From: Methylocystis iwaonis
Lineage (GTDB): Bacteria > Pseudomonadota > Alphaproteobacteria > Rhizobiales > Beijerinckiaceae
Direction: 5' to 3'
Length of the DNA stretch: 64,000 nt
Assembly (NCBI RefSeq): GCF_027925385.1
Contig: NZ_AP027142.1
Coordinates: 2,648,001 to 2,712,000 of the forward strand
The notes beneath the pieces are model-generated. The model ran no database searches, was not told the origin of the DNA, and saw only the letters and a program-made list of their open reading frames with translations. Within the stretch, counting starts at the first letter, position 1. Every line of letters starts with the position of its first letter. This document shows positions 54,360 through 63,272 of this stretch, piece after piece. Made by a program: the position numbers and the translations under genes.

Positions 54360-55850
54360 ATGATGAGATTTGCATCGATCGCGCTGGCGGCGGCGCTCGC
54401 TGTCTGCGCTTCTCCGCTCGCCAGCGCCGAGAGCCAGAAACACCCGGAGGAACAAGTTGTTGCGCGGGGGCTGCCGGCCGAGGCGGTGACATCTCACATC
54501 ATCTCTCTGCAAGGCGAGCAGGTCGCGTTCACCGCGCGTGCGGGAGCCATTCGGCTACGCGACGCCAAGAGCGACGCGCCCCAGGCCGACGTCGCCTATG
54601 TATCCTATGAGCGCAACGGCGCCGACGCCGCCGCGCGCCCGGTCATTTTTGTCTTCAACGGCGGGCCAGGCGCCGCCTCTGCATGGTTGGGGCTGGGCGC
54701 CCTTTCGCCCTGGCGGCTGCGCTTCCCGGCGGACGCCCCCTCCCCTTCCCGAGCGCCCGTGCTTGCCGACAATGCGGAGACATGGCTCGCCTTCGCCGAT
54801 CTCGTCCTGATCGATCCGCCTGGGACGGGCTACAGCAAATTGTTGTCCGACAGCGACGACATCGAGAAGCGCTTTTTCTCCGTCGACGGCGACGCCGAGG
54901 CGCTCGCCGTCGTCATGCGCAAATGGCTCGCCGCCAGGGGCCGTCTTCTGTCGCCAAAATATATTGTCGGCGAAAGCTACGGCGCTTTTCGCGCGATTAA
55001 AGTGCTCGCGCCTTTGAGGGAGCGCGAGAACATTGGCGTCGAGGGTCTTTATCTGGTGTCGCCCGCGCTTGATTTTACTTGGTTGCAGGGCGGGCGCAAT
55101 CTTCTGTCTTACGCGGGTCTGCTGCCCTCCATGACCGCCGTCGCGCGCGGCTCTAACGGGCGGACCGAGCTGGCGGACGCCGAAACCTACGCTGCGGGCG
55201 ACTATGTCGTCGACCTGCTCAAAGGCGCCAAGGATGGACAAGCGCTCGCCCGCATGAACCAGTCCGTCGCACGCTTCACCTTGCTCGACAGCCATTTCGT
55301 CTCGCGCCTCGGCGCCCGTATCGACGCGAAGAGCTTTAGCCGCGAACGCGGTCGCAACAAGCAGCGCGTCTCCAGCGCCTATGACGGCGGCGTGGAGGGT
55401 TACGATCCCACGCCCTTTGCGCCGGTGAGCGACTGGAGCGATCCAGTTCTCGAAACATGGCGCACGCCGCTCGGCGCAGCCATGATGCGCCTCACCCAGG
55501 AAAAGCTCGCCTGGCCGATCGGCGAAGCACGCTATTTCATCCTCAATGAACGGATCGCACGCCGCTGGGATTTCGGTCATGGCGGACGCGAGAACGCCGA
55601 GGTTGTCTCCGATCTGCGTGACGCCTTGGCGCTCGATCCCAGACTGCGGGTGTTTGTCGTCCATGGCGTCGCCGATCTCGTGACGCCCTATTTCGCCACC
55701 AAGCTGATGCTCGATCAACTGCCCGCCTATGGGGACGCCGACCGTGTCCGCCTCATCGTGCTGAAAGGCGGGCACATGCCCTATCTGCATGATGAGTCGC
55801 GCGCGGGCATGCGCGATGCAGCGCGAAAGCTGGTCGAGGGCCAACACTGA
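54360..55850 (+). CDS. Serine carboxypeptidase-like peptidase (S10 family), exported
   Basis: 496 residues from the ATG at 54360 (GAGAGGA upstream). A signal peptide (ASIALAAALAVCASPLASA) is followed by the S10 core: VFVFNGGPGAAS-type oxyanion segment (FVFNGGPGAASAWLG), DPPGTGYSKL, nucleophile Ser in YIVGESYGAFRA, Asp in VHGVADLVTPYFA and His in LKGGHMPYLHD. It should be a periplasmic or secreted serine carboxypeptidase. It is a single gene followed by an intergenic repeat. Confidence 0.9.
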   Translation: MMRFASIALAAALAVCASPLASAESQKHPEEQVVARGLPAEAVTSHIISLQGEQVAFTARAGAIRLRDAKSDAPQADVAYVSYERNGADAAARPVIFVFNGGPGAASAWLGLGALSPWRLRFPADAPSPSRAPVLADNAETWLAFADLVLIDPPGTGYSKLLSDSDDIEKRFFSVDGDAEALAVVMRKWLAARGRLLSPKYIVGESYGAFRAIKVLAPLRERENIGVEGLYLVSPALDFTWLQGGRNLLSYAGLLPSMTAVARGSNGRTELADAETYAAGDYVVDLLKGAKDGQALARMNQSVARFTLLDSHFVSRLGARIDAKSFSRERGRNKQRVSSAYDGGVEGYDPTPFAPVSDWSDPVLETWRTPLGAAMMRLTQEKLAWPIGEARYFILNERIARRWDFGHGGRENAEVVSDLRDALALDPRLRVFVVHGVADLVTPYFATKLMLDQLPAYGDADRVRLIVLKGGHMPYLHDESRAGMRDAARKLVEGQH

Positions 55851-55856
55851 AGATCA

Positions 55857-56062
55857 GGCGCCATTCCATTTTCGTTTGAACAGCTCGCACCGGGCGCGTG
55901 TTTTTCCCGGCGGGCAGCCACAAGAGCGCTGGTTTTGCCCGCAGCGATGCGGCCCTGGATTGCTTCGTCGGCTCCGCCTCCTCGCAATGACGGCGGTGTT
56001 CCCTGTGTGTCCAAACGGCGCGAGCGTCGGTGATGGCGCCGAACCAATCGAGCGGAAGTAAA
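55857..56062 (-). repeat. Intergenic repeat, copy 3 (full length, inverted)
   Basis: Starts GCGCCATTCCATTTTCGTTTGAACAGCTCGC and ends GGCGCCGAACCAATCGAG. Read on minus it matches copy 2 (35480-35709) along nearly its whole length, including the CGTCATTGCGAGGAGGCGGAG core. It lies between the S10 peptidase and TolC-like genes. Confidence 0.8.
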
Positions 56063-56077
56063 AAGCGCCCTCGTCGA

Positions 56078-57523
56078 TTACGGACCGCCCAGCGTTTCGA
56101 CGCCGAACCATTTGACTTTGACCTGATCATAATGGGCGCTCGGATCGTAGATCGCGACATCGAGATTCAGAGTGTCCGCTGAAAGCCGCCCGATGGAGCC
56201 GAGAACGGCGTAGGACGCGACGACGAGATCGCGTTGCGCGACAACGATCGCGACGCGCGTGTTCAGGAGCGCCTGCTGAGCATTCAAGACATCGAGCGTC
56301 GTGCGCCTTCCGACTTTCGCCTCGTCCCGCACGCCAATGAGCGCAATCTCCGCCGCTTTTTCGGCGGCGCGCCAGGACGTCAGAGACGCCTTCGCCGTTT
56401 CGAGAAGCCCGTAGCTCGATACCACGCTCGCCCTTACGCTGTCGCGTTGCAGATCCGCATTCAGCCGCGCCTGTCCGAGACGCTCCTTGGCCTGGCGGAT
56501 CGACGCATATTCGCCGCCGCCCTGATAGAGCGGCACATTGAGCTGCCCGACGACCGCGGCGGCAAACTGGCGCGTGCCTGGGACGCCCAGAATCGCGTCG
56601 CGTTCGTTCGTGAGCTGCGCGCCAACCGATAGAGTTGGCGAAAGCACGCTTTCGGCCGCCTTCACAGCCTGTTCCGCTGCATCGACCTGATGCAGGGCCG
56701 CGGTCACGCCCGGATGTTCGGCCAGCGCGACGGTAATCGCTTGGTTCAGGGATTTTGGCAGCAAGGGCTCGACCGAGGGGCTCGGCTCCAGGCGCCTTGG
56801 CTCGTTGCCGATAATCTGGCGGTAGCCGGCGATGCTGGTCTTGAGTTGCGCCTGAGCCGCGTAAAGCTGTGAGCGCGCCTGCGCCAATGATGCCTGCGCT
56901 TGCGCGACATCGGTCTGCGTGACCGCGCCCACGCTGAAACGGTCGGCGGTCACTCTGAGCTGCTGCTCCAGCACCGAGATATTATTCCGACTCAGGCGCG
57001 TTATCGCCGTATCGCGCAGGACGTTCATATAAGCGGCGGCGCCGTTCTGGAGGACGGCCTGTTCGGTGAGACGCAGGGTCGAACGCGCGGCGAAAACACT
57101 CGACTCGGCCTGCCTGAAGGCGCTTTCGGTGCGCCCCCCATCGAAAAGGGTCTGCAAAACAGCGAGCGTCGCGCCGCGAGGAAAGCTCGAGAAGGCGTCA
57201 TCGACAAACTGGCGTTGTCCGTTCGCAGATCGGCCCGCCGGGATTTTGATCGCCCCAACCTGCCACCCCGCCGTCGCTTGAATGCTGGCTTTCGGGCGCT
57301 TGCCCGCAAGCGCTTTCGGCGCTTCTTCGTCCTGCGCGCGAACGCTCGCCCGGCTCTGGTTCAAATCGGGGTTTTCGACATAGGCGCGCGCCAAAGCCGA
57401 TCGCAGGCTCTCGGCATGAGCCTCGATTCCGCCGGCGAATATCGAGCCGCTCAAAACCGCGCCAACAAGGAGACGGCGCCTCGCCAAGCTGTCCGAGCGC
57501 GCGATTCCTCGCTTGTTTTTCAC
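56078..57523 (-). CDS. TolC-family outer membrane efflux protein
   Basis: 481 residues from the GTG at 57523, nine bases after the tetR stop; the frame extends upstream but into the regulator gene. A signal peptide (LLVGAVLSGSIFAGGIEAHA) precedes two outer membrane factor repeats: LRSALARAYVENPDL, FDGGRTESAFRQAES, DVAQAQASLAQARSQL, then PLYQGGGEYASIRQAKERLGQAR and VGRRTTLDVLNAQQALLN. These are hallmark TolC/NodT pore-protein motifs. With the FUSC and HlyD genes divergently encoded it completes a tripartite exporter. The TetR protein encoded upstream presumably regulates it. Confidence 0.92.
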   Translation of the reverse strand: MKNKRGIARSDSLARRRLLVGAVLSGSIFAGGIEAHAESLRSALARAYVENPDLNQSRASVRAQDEEAPKALAGKRPKASIQATAGWQVGAIKIPAGRSANGQRQFVDDAFSSFPRGATLAVLQTLFDGGRTESAFRQAESSVFAARSTLRLTEQAVLQNGAAAYMNVLRDTAITRLSRNNISVLEQQLRVTADRFSVGAVTQTDVAQAQASLAQARSQLYAAQAQLKTSIAGYRQIIGNEPRRLEPSPSVEPLLPKSLNQAITVALAEHPGVTAALHQVDAAEQAVKAAESVLSPTLSVGAQLTNERDAILGVPGTRQFAAAVVGQLNVPLYQGGGEYASIRQAKERLGQARLNADLQRDSVRASVVSSYGLLETAKASLTSWRAAEKAAEIALIGVRDEAKVGRRTTLDVLNAQQALLNTRVAIVVAQRDLVVASYAVLGSIGRLSADTLNLDVAIYDPSAHYDQVKVKWFGVETLGGP

Positions 57524-57531
57524 GGCTCTTC

Positions 57532-58188
57532 TTATTCCTCGAAGAGAAGATCGAGATTGGCGTCGAAGAGCGCCCCGATATCGAGGGGCTGTGACCTGTC
57601 GAGCAAGCCATTGTGAACGATCCCGTACCAGATCGGCGCAATCAGCAGCTCCGGATTGTCCACCAGCGCATCGGATTTCAATTCGCCTTCCTCGCGCGCC
57701 GATCGCACAAGGTTGCGAAGCTGGTTCAGCAAAGGATCGAACATCTCGCGGCGGTAGATTTCGACGAGCACGGGAAAACGCACGCCCTCTGTCAGGACGA
57801 GCCGCGCCAGGGCCGCGCGTCCCTGACGCTCGACCACCTGCATTGCAGGCGACATGGTGCGCCTGAGAAACGCGCCCACCTTCTCGCCCGGCGCCCGGTT
57901 GGCGGCGTTCACATCGACGACCGCGCCAGCGATCTCCTGCCGAACCACGCCCTCGAACAAGGCTTCCTTCGTCGGAAAATAACGATAAGGCGTGCCCTTT
58001 GCGACGCCCGCCCGCCTCGCGACCGCATCCATGGTCGCGCATGCAAAGCCTCGCTCCAGAAACTCCGCGAGCGCCGCTGAAACGATCGCGCGCCGCGTCT
58101 GAGTCGTTTTCTCTACGCTCGGGCTCCTCGCCCGCTGCCGCAGCTCTTTCTGCGGAGCGTCGCCTCGCCGCTGAGCGCCAGCCGCCAT
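57532..58188 (-). CDS. TetR/AcrR family transcriptional repressor
   Basis: 218 residues from the ATG at 58188 (GGGAG eight bases upstream); a GTG at 58212 is in frame. The helix-turn-helix is FACATMDAVARRAGVAKGTPYRYFPTKEALF, about residues 50-80. The C-terminal ligand domain resembles AcrR-type regulators. It is co-directional with the TolC gene and divergent from the FUSC gene. A palindrome between them is the expected operator, suggesting autoregulation and control of both transcripts. Confidence 0.92.
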   Translation of the reverse strand: MAAGAQRRGDAPQKELRQRARSPSVEKTTQTRRAIVSAALAEFLERGFACATMDAVARRAGVAKGTPYRYFPTKEALFEGVVRQEIAGAVVDVNAANRAPGEKVGAFLRRTMSPAMQVVERQGRAALARLVLTEGVRFPVLVEIYRREMFDPLLNQLRNLVRSAREEGELKSDALVDNPELLIAPIWYGIVHNGLLDRSQPLDIGALFDANLDLLFEE

Positions 58189-58212
58189 CTTGAATGCTCC
58201 CTCTCTTGACAC

Positions 58213-58234
58213 AAAATGACTAACCGGTCATTTT
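58213..58234. promoter_or_regulatory. Palindromic operator for the TetR repressor
   Basis: AAAATGAC-TAACCG-GTCATTTT: perfect 8 bp arms around a 6 bp centre, midway between the divergent tetR and FUSC starts, in a locally AT-rich stretch suited to overlapping promoters. Confidence 0.82.
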
Positions 58235-58298
58235 TATAAAATCAAGAGGGTTGGCGAAGCCGGCCCGATGAGCGGCTTCGTTTCACGAAGGAAACTAC

Positions 58299-60296
58299 GT
58301 GCTGCCCCGCCCCGAGCATTGGCTTTTCTCCATTCAGGCGTTCCTTGCCGGAGTCCTCGCGCTGGCGGTCGCCTTCTGGCTGGACTTGCCGCGGCCCTAT
58401 TGGGCGCTCGCAACCGTTTACATCACCGCACAGCCGCTCACGGGCGCAACATTTTCGAAGTCCTTCTATCGCGCGATTGGAACATTAGCGGGAGCCGCTA
58501 TGGCCATTGCGCTCGTTCCCAACCTCGTGAATGCGCCGCCCGTGCTCATCCTCGCCATCGCGATTTGGTCGGGCCTGTGCCTTTATGCGTCGATTCTCGA
58601 TCGGAGCCCGCGTGGATACGCCTTCATGCTCGCGGGCTATACGACAGCAATCATCGGATTCCCGGCGGTCGATACGCCCATCGAGATCTTCGACCTCGCC
58701 TTGGCGCGCACCGAAGAAATTCTCGTCGGCATTTTTTGCGCCGCTTTGGTGTCGAGCCTGCTTTTCCCGCGTAGCGTCGGACCGGCAGTGGCGGAACGCG
58801 TTGCGCTTTGGCTGAGCGACGCGCGGGCCGCCGGACGCGACGCGCTGCGTAAAATCGATCCCGGCGCCCGAGAAGCGCATTGGCTGCAGCTTGCCGCCGA
58901 CACGACAAAGATCGAAGCGCTTGCCGAGCATCTGCCTTTCGAAGCAGCCACAGACCCGGCTGTGTCGCCTTTGGCGCACAGCCTTGTTCCGCGCATGCTC
59001 ATGACGCTGCCAATGATTTCGGCTGTCGGGGACCTGATGCGCGAACTCGGCGCGCTCGGCGGTCCCTCGCCCGAGATGGCGTCTTTGCTCCTGCGCGTCG
59101 ATCCCGCCTTCACGGCCCACGCCCCTCGCGCGGACGCTACTATGTTGGAAGGGATAGACGCCTTTACCCGCGCTCGCGGCCCCATCACATGCTGGCGGGC
59201 GTTCGTCGAGCTCACCCTCGCGCTTCGCCTACGCGACCTTGTCGCTCTTTTTTCGGACAATGACGCCCTCGCGCGCGCCCTTGCCGCCAACACGCAGAGC
59301 CTCGACAAGCCCCTCGCCTTTCCGATCGACGCAGATGCGCCGCGCGTTCGCCATGACGAGCATGCCCGCGCGCTCATTGCCGCCGCGACGCTCTCACTCG
59401 CCCTCATCTTCTGCTGCGCCTTCTGGATTCTCACGAGCTGGCAGGAAGGCGCCGCCGCAGCGATGATGGCGGCCGTCGCGGGCAGTCTCTTTGCCACACA
59501 GGACGATCCCGTGCCTTCTATCCGGAAGTTCGGGATATGGAGCGCCGTCGCCGTCGCAACCTCCGGCCTCTATGTTTTCGTCATTCTCCCCAAGGTCCAT
59601 AGTTTCGAGACTCTCGCGCTTGCGCTTGCGCCGGCATTGCTTCTCTTCGGCCTGCTCATTGCGGAGCCGAAGACCTTTGTGATCGGCGTCGCTCTTGGCA
59701 TCCTCATGCCGACGACCATGGCGCTCCAAAGCGCCTATGAGGTAGACGCCAAAGCCTTCTTGAACACCGGCATGGCGATGATCTCCGGCATGGCGATCGC
59801 GGCGGCAACTACCGCGGTGGTGCGCGTCATCGGCGCGGAATGGCGCGCGGCGCAATTTGTTCGCGCGAATAACCGCAGCCTCGCGGAGGTTGCCGATATT
59901 CGAAGCCGGCGCAATGACGCCTATCTGCTGGGGCTCATGTTCGACAGGCTGTCGACGATCGCGCCCATCGTGCAATCGGCCGATGAAGACATGCCGGACG
60001 CCATGCGGCAATTGCGGGCGGGGCTGAATATGGTCGAGGCCCGCAAGGCGCGCGCGAAGCTTCCGCAAAGAGCGCGGCGACGGCTCGACGCCGCGTTGTT
60101 GCGCCTGCGACGCAACTATCGGCGGCATACGCCGCTCGACAGCCGCGCGCTCGCAGCGCTCGATCGCGCCATTCGGGCCCTGCGCGGCGGCGAGGCGGCG
60201 GAGAGGGAGGCGCTTCTTGCGCTCGCGGGTCTGCGTCGTTGCCTCTTTCCGCAAGCGGAGCCGCTTCAACTCGCAGATTTCGGAGGACATCCATGA
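58299..60296 (+). CDS. FUSC family efflux transporter (AaeB-like)
   Basis: 665 residues. Two hydrophobic blocks, each of about five to six helices (roughly residues 10-155 and 355-490), flank cytoplasmic regions, the layout of fusaric acid resistance and AaeB proteins. The first block contains YWALATVYITAQPLTGATFSKSFYRAIGTLAGA, the conserved segment. AaeB exports aromatic carboxylic acids with a HlyD-type partner. The stop overlaps the DUF1656 start (ATGA). The likely signal is an aromatic or other toxic compound sensed by the TetR protein. Confidence 0.9.
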   Translation: MLPRPEHWLFSIQAFLAGVLALAVAFWLDLPRPYWALATVYITAQPLTGATFSKSFYRAIGTLAGAAMAIALVPNLVNAPPVLILAIAIWSGLCLYASILDRSPRGYAFMLAGYTTAIIGFPAVDTPIEIFDLALARTEEILVGIFCAALVSSLLFPRSVGPAVAERVALWLSDARAAGRDALRKIDPGAREAHWLQLAADTTKIEALAEHLPFEAATDPAVSPLAHSLVPRMLMTLPMISAVGDLMRELGALGGPSPEMASLLLRVDPAFTAHAPRADATMLEGIDAFTRARGPITCWRAFVELTLALRLRDLVALFSDNDALARALAANTQSLDKPLAFPIDADAPRVRHDEHARALIAAATLSLALIFCCAFWILTSWQEGAAAAMMAAVAGSLFATQDDPVPSIRKFGIWSAVAVATSGLYVFVILPKVHSFETLALALAPALLLFGLLIAEPKTFVIGVALGILMPTTMALQSAYEVDAKAFLNTGMAMISGMAIAAATTAVVRVIGAEWRAAQFVRANNRSLAEVADIRSRRNDAYLLGLMFDRLSTIAPIVQSADEDMPDAMRQLRAGLNMVEARKARAKLPQRARRRLDAALLRLRRNYRRHTPLDSRALAALDRAIRALRGGEAAEREALLALAGLRRCLFPQAEPLQLADFGGHP

Positions 60297-60502
60297 ATGC
60301 GGAGGTGAGTTTCTTTGGACTCTATGCGCCCGGACTTCTGGTGTGTGCGCCGCTCGCCTACCTTCTCACTTCCCTGTTGCGATTGGCGCTGAGCGCCTTG
60401 GGCCTTTATCGGTTTCTCTGGCACCGGGGTCTGTTCAACGCCGCCGTCTTCGTCTGTTTCCTCGGCGCCCTCCTTCACGTGCTTTCGAGGACCGCGCTAT
60501 GA
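60293..60502 (+). CDS. DUF1656 small membrane protein
   Basis: 69 residues, two transmembrane helices (LYAPGLLVCAPLAYLLTSLLR and NAAVFVCFLGALLHVLS). This AaeX-like subunit is regularly encoded between FUSC and HlyD genes. Both ends overlap neighbours by 4 bp (ATGA), indicating coupled translation. Confidence 0.93.
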   Translation: MNAEVSFFGLYAPGLLVCAPLAYLLTSLLRLALSALGLYRFLWHRGLFNAAVFVCFLGALLHVLSRTAL

Positions 60503-61416
60503 AGGAAGCACTGGCGAAATCTCTCGGCGCCGCGATCACTGTGGCGATAACGCTGGCTGCGGTCTTCGTGGGATGGCGTCTGTGGTCTTATTATGAGGAA
60601 GAGCCATGGACGCGCGACGGCCGCGTTCGCGCAGAGGTCGTCGCTGTCGCGCCCGACGTCTCCGGCCTCGTGAGCGACGTCCTCGTGCACGACAACCAAC
60701 GCGTCCGGAAGGGCGATGTCCTGTTCCGCATCGACCGAAAGCGTTTCGAGCTGGCGTTGCGCCAGGCGGAGGCGACCCTCGCCGGCCGCACCGCTGCGCT
60801 CGAAGTCACGGCGCAGGACTTCACGCGCTACCGCACGCTCGACGCCAAAAACAACATCGCCGTTTCCAAGCAACAGTTCGAGAATGTGACGGGGCAGCAC
60901 GAGCAGGCGCGCGCGGCTTACGACCTTGCGGTCGCCGACCGCGATCTCGCCCGCCTCAATCTCGAGCGTTCCGAGGTGCGCGCCTCCGTCAATGGCGCGA
61001 TGACGAATTTCGAGCTGCGGCCGGGAAGTTATGTGACGGCGGGCAAAAGCGTCGCGGCGCTCGTCGACGAGGATAGCCTCCACGTGGACGGCTATTTCGA
61101 GGAGACCAAGCTCCCCATGATCCATGTCGGCGACCGCGTCGCGGTGCATCTGATGGGCGAGCGCCAGCCTCTCTTCGGCCATGTCGAGGGGATTGCGAGC
61201 GGCATCGAGGATCGCGACCGCAGCAGCGGCGCCAATCTTCTGGCGAACGTCAACCCCACCTTCAATTGGGTGCGGCTGGCCCAGCGCATTCCCGTGCGCA
61301 TCGCTCTCGATCAGCCCCCACCGAACATCCGACTCGTGGCCGGCCGGACCGCGACCGTCTTTGTCGATCCGCAAGACCAATCGAAGCGCGCCTTTTCGCT
61401 GTTTCCGGGATGGTAG
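60499..61416 (+). CDS. HlyD-family periplasmic adaptor (AaeA-like)
   Basis: 305 residues. An N-terminal membrane anchor (AITVAITLAAVFVGWRLWSYY) is followed by the lipoyl halves (RVRAEVVAVAPDVSGLVSDVLV, NQRVRKGDVLFRID), an alpha-hairpin and the beta-barrel domain (GSYVTAGKSVAALVDED, YFEETKLPMIHVGDRVAVHLMG). It links the FUSC inner membrane pump to the TolC-type channel. Last gene of the plus-strand efflux operon. Confidence 0.92.
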   Translation: MKEALAKSLGAAITVAITLAAVFVGWRLWSYYEEEPWTRDGRVRAEVVAVAPDVSGLVSDVLVHDNQRVRKGDVLFRIDRKRFELALRQAEATLAGRTAALEVTAQDFTRYRTLDAKNNIAVSKQQFENVTGQHEQARAAYDLAVADRDLARLNLERSEVRASVNGAMTNFELRPGSYVTAGKSVAALVDEDSLHVDGYFEETKLPMIHVGDRVAVHLMGERQPLFGHVEGIASGIEDRDRSSGANLLANVNPTFNWVRLAQRIPVRIALDQPPPNIRLVAGRTATVFVDPQDQSKRAFSLFPGW

Positions 61417-61473
61417 GGCGACGAGCCAGCGCCTCTGCTCGGCCCTATATGTGATGAGAGTCGATCCGGCCTA

Positions 61474-61521
61474 GCGCGCTTTCCGCTCGCATGGAATCAT
61501 GCGAGCAATGAGAAAGCGCGC
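61474..61521. repeat. Long imperfect palindrome
   Basis: GCGCGCTTTC and GCTCGCATG pair with CATGCGAGC and GAAAGCGCGC; a stable hairpin about 60 bp after the HlyD stop. It may end that transcript, although no T run follows. Confidence 0.65.
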
Positions 61522-61536
61522 AGAGTCACAAAGCTG

Positions 61537-61584
61537 GAGCGCATTCTTATCGCAAAAGTCTATCACCTTTTGCGGAATGCGCTC
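61537..61584. repeat. Second palindrome (GAGCGCATTC type)
   Basis: GAGCGCATTC...CGCAAAAG pairs with CTTTTGCG-GAATGCGCTC around TCTATCAC. I recall this palindrome type in intergenic DNA of other Hyphomicrobiales. It lies 20 bp before the universal stress protein start. Confidence 0.65.
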
Positions 61585-61603
61585 TGATCGGGAAACATTC
61601 GCG

Positions 61604-62026
61604 ATGCTCACAAGGCTCCTCGTCCCGCTCGATCTTGCCGAGCCTCAGATGACAAAGCTGGCCGTGGATTACGCCGAAACGCTCGCCAAAGCTTTCGACG
61701 CGGAAATTCGTCTGATCAATGTCCAATCGCTCACGCCGATCAAGCTCCTCGATTATCTTCCTCGTGATTTCGACGAGAATATAAGGCGGGGTTTCGAGAG
61801 CGAATTAGCGCAGGTCGCGGCCAATATCGATCGCCCGGCTGAGCGCATTTCCACAGTGCTGCTATTCGGGCCGGTGTATCAAACCGTCCTGGCGGAGGCG
61901 GGGCGCTGGGGCGCCGACCTTATCCTGCTCTGTTCGCATCGCCCCGACATGGACCGCTTTCTGATCGGCTCGAACGCCAGCGCGATCGTGCGGCATGCGG
62001 CCTGCCCGGTTCTCGTGCTGCGCTAG
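61604..62026 (+). CDS. Universal stress protein (UspA family)
   Basis: 140 residues from the ATG at 61604 (MLTRLLVPLDLAEP); the upstream frame lies in the palindromic repeats and is not credible. The alpha/beta Usp fold ends with DLILLCSHRPDMDRFLIGSNASAIVRHAACPVLVLR. The ATP-binding G-x2-G-x9-G(S/T) loop is altered in its first half (SHRPDM), so nucleotide binding is uncertain. Palindromic repeats flank both sides. Confidence 0.87.
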   Translation: MLTRLLVPLDLAEPQMTKLAVDYAETLAKAFDAEIRLINVQSLTPIKLLDYLPRDFDENIRRGFESELAQVAANIDRPAERISTVLLFGPVYQTVLAEAGRWGADLILLCSHRPDMDRFLIGSNASAIVRHAACPVLVLR

Positions 62027-62028
62027 AG

Positions 62029-62085
62029 CGCGTTTCGACTCTGCGCTCTTTTCGCTCGCATGATACCACGCGAGCGAAATGCGCG
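62029..62085. repeat. Palindrome downstream of universal stress protein gene
   Basis: TTCGCTCGC and GCGAGCGAA arms around ATGATACCAC, within a longer GCGC-rich context like the palindrome at 61474. It may serve as a terminator between the convergent genes. Confidence 0.6.
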
Positions 62086-62499
62086 TTAATGCTCGACCGC
62101 GCGCGATTGCGTTGCCGCCGCAAAAAAGACCTGCCGCGTAATATTCGTGTAACCGCCTTCGAGCGCCATCGCTCCAACAAAAACGAGCACGGCGAGCGGC
62201 GGAACAAGAATGGCGGCGACAAGCGCAAGGCGCTCCCACGCCATATGCATGAACACCGCGACGATCAGCCCTGCCTTGAGCAGCATGAACAGAATGATCA
62301 ATCCCCAACGAAGCTCGCCGTGGAAATTGAAATAATCGACCAAATAGGAGCAGGCGCTCAAAACAAACAGCAAGACCCAGACCAGTAGATAGAGTGCGAT
62401 CGGGTGCTGTTGGCCATGAACGGCGGCGCCCGGCGTGCTACGCGATTTGGCGGACGAGGCGTGCGCGAGAGCTGTCATTTTATCACCAGCCGCTTCCAT
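62086..62499 (-). CDS. Cytochrome c oxidase subunit IV family protein
   Basis: 137 residues from the ATG at 62499 (AGGAGGAGC upstream). Three transmembrane helices (PIALYLLVWVLLFVLSACSYLVDYF, GLIILFMLLKAGLIVAVFMHMAWE, LALVAAILVPPLAVLVFVGAM) are typical of the prokaryotic COX4/CyoD-like family. It is last in the oxidase operon, 32 bp after subunit III. It has an accessory role in assembling the copper site of haem-copper oxidases. Confidence 0.87.
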   Translation of the reverse strand: MEAAGDKMTALAHASSAKSRSTPGAAVHGQQHPIALYLLVWVLLFVLSACSYLVDYFNFHGELRWGLIILFMLLKAGLIVAVFMHMAWERLALVAAILVPPLAVLVFVGAMALEGGYTNITRQVFFAAATQSRAVEH

Positions 62500-62531
62500 T
62501 TCCCTGCTCCTCCTGAAAGAGTCGTCGCCGC

Positions 62532-63257
62532 TCACCAGAGATAGAAGAAGGCGAAAATGAACACCCAGACCAGATCCACAAAGTGCCAATAAAGCCCCAT
62601 GATCTCGACGATCTCGTACCGGCCCCGGCGGCCCGTAAAAAATCCGGGCTTCGCCCGATCATAGTCGCCGCGCCAGACGGATCTCGCGATAATCAGAAGG
62701 AAGATCACGCCCATCGAAACATGGAAGCCGTGAAAGCCGGTGATCATGAAAAAGCAGGAGCCGAACTGCGCGGCTCCGAAAGGATTGCCCCAAGGGCGCA
62801 CCCCTTCCTGGATAAGCTTGGTCCATTCGAACGCCTGCATGCCGACGAAGGTCGCGCCGAAGAAAGCCGTCGCCAGCATCATCAGCGCCGCCTTCCGACG
62901 CTCCCGCGCATAGGCGTAATTGACGGCAATCGCCATTGTGCCCGAGCTTGTGATCAGGTCGAAGGTCATGATGGCGATGAGGATGAGCGGGATTTTCTTT
63001 CCGCCGATGTCGAGCGCGAAGATTTCGCTGGGATTCGGCCAGGGAACCGTCGTCGACATGCGGACGGTCATGTAGGAAACGAGAAAACAGCTAAAAATAA
63101 ATGTGTCGCTGACGAGGAAAATCCACATCATCGTCTTTCCCCAGGACGCGCTCTTGAAGGAGCGCTGATCCGAGGACCAATCCGCGACGACGCCGCTCAC
63201 GCCGCTTGGCCGTTGAGCCTCCACCGCCGTCTTTTGCCCCACAGACTCGACTGACAT
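62532..63257 (-). CDS. Haem-copper oxidase subunit III (first copy in coordinate order)
   Basis: 241 residues, seven helices expected. Subunit III motifs: WIFLVSDTFIFSCFLVSY, FITGFHGFHVSMG-like MITGFHGFHVSMGVIFLL, and IVEIMGLYWHFVDLVWVFIF with the conserved YWHFVDxVW. It belongs to a terminal oxidase whose catalytic subunits must lie beyond position 64000. It starts 15 bp after the other subunit III homologue. Confidence 0.93.
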   Translation of the reverse strand: MSVESVGQKTAVEAQRPSGVSGVVADWSSDQRSFKSASWGKTMMWIFLVSDTFIFSCFLVSYMTVRMSTTVPWPNPSEIFALDIGGKKIPLILIAIMTFDLITSSGTMAIAVNYAYARERRKAALMMLATAFFGATFVGMQAFEWTKLIQEGVRPWGNPFGAAQFGSCFFMITGFHGFHVSMGVIFLLIIARSVWRGDYDRAKPGFFTGRRGRYEIVEIMGLYWHFVDLVWVFIFAFFYLW

Positions 63258-63272
63258 GCGACGATCCTTCGA

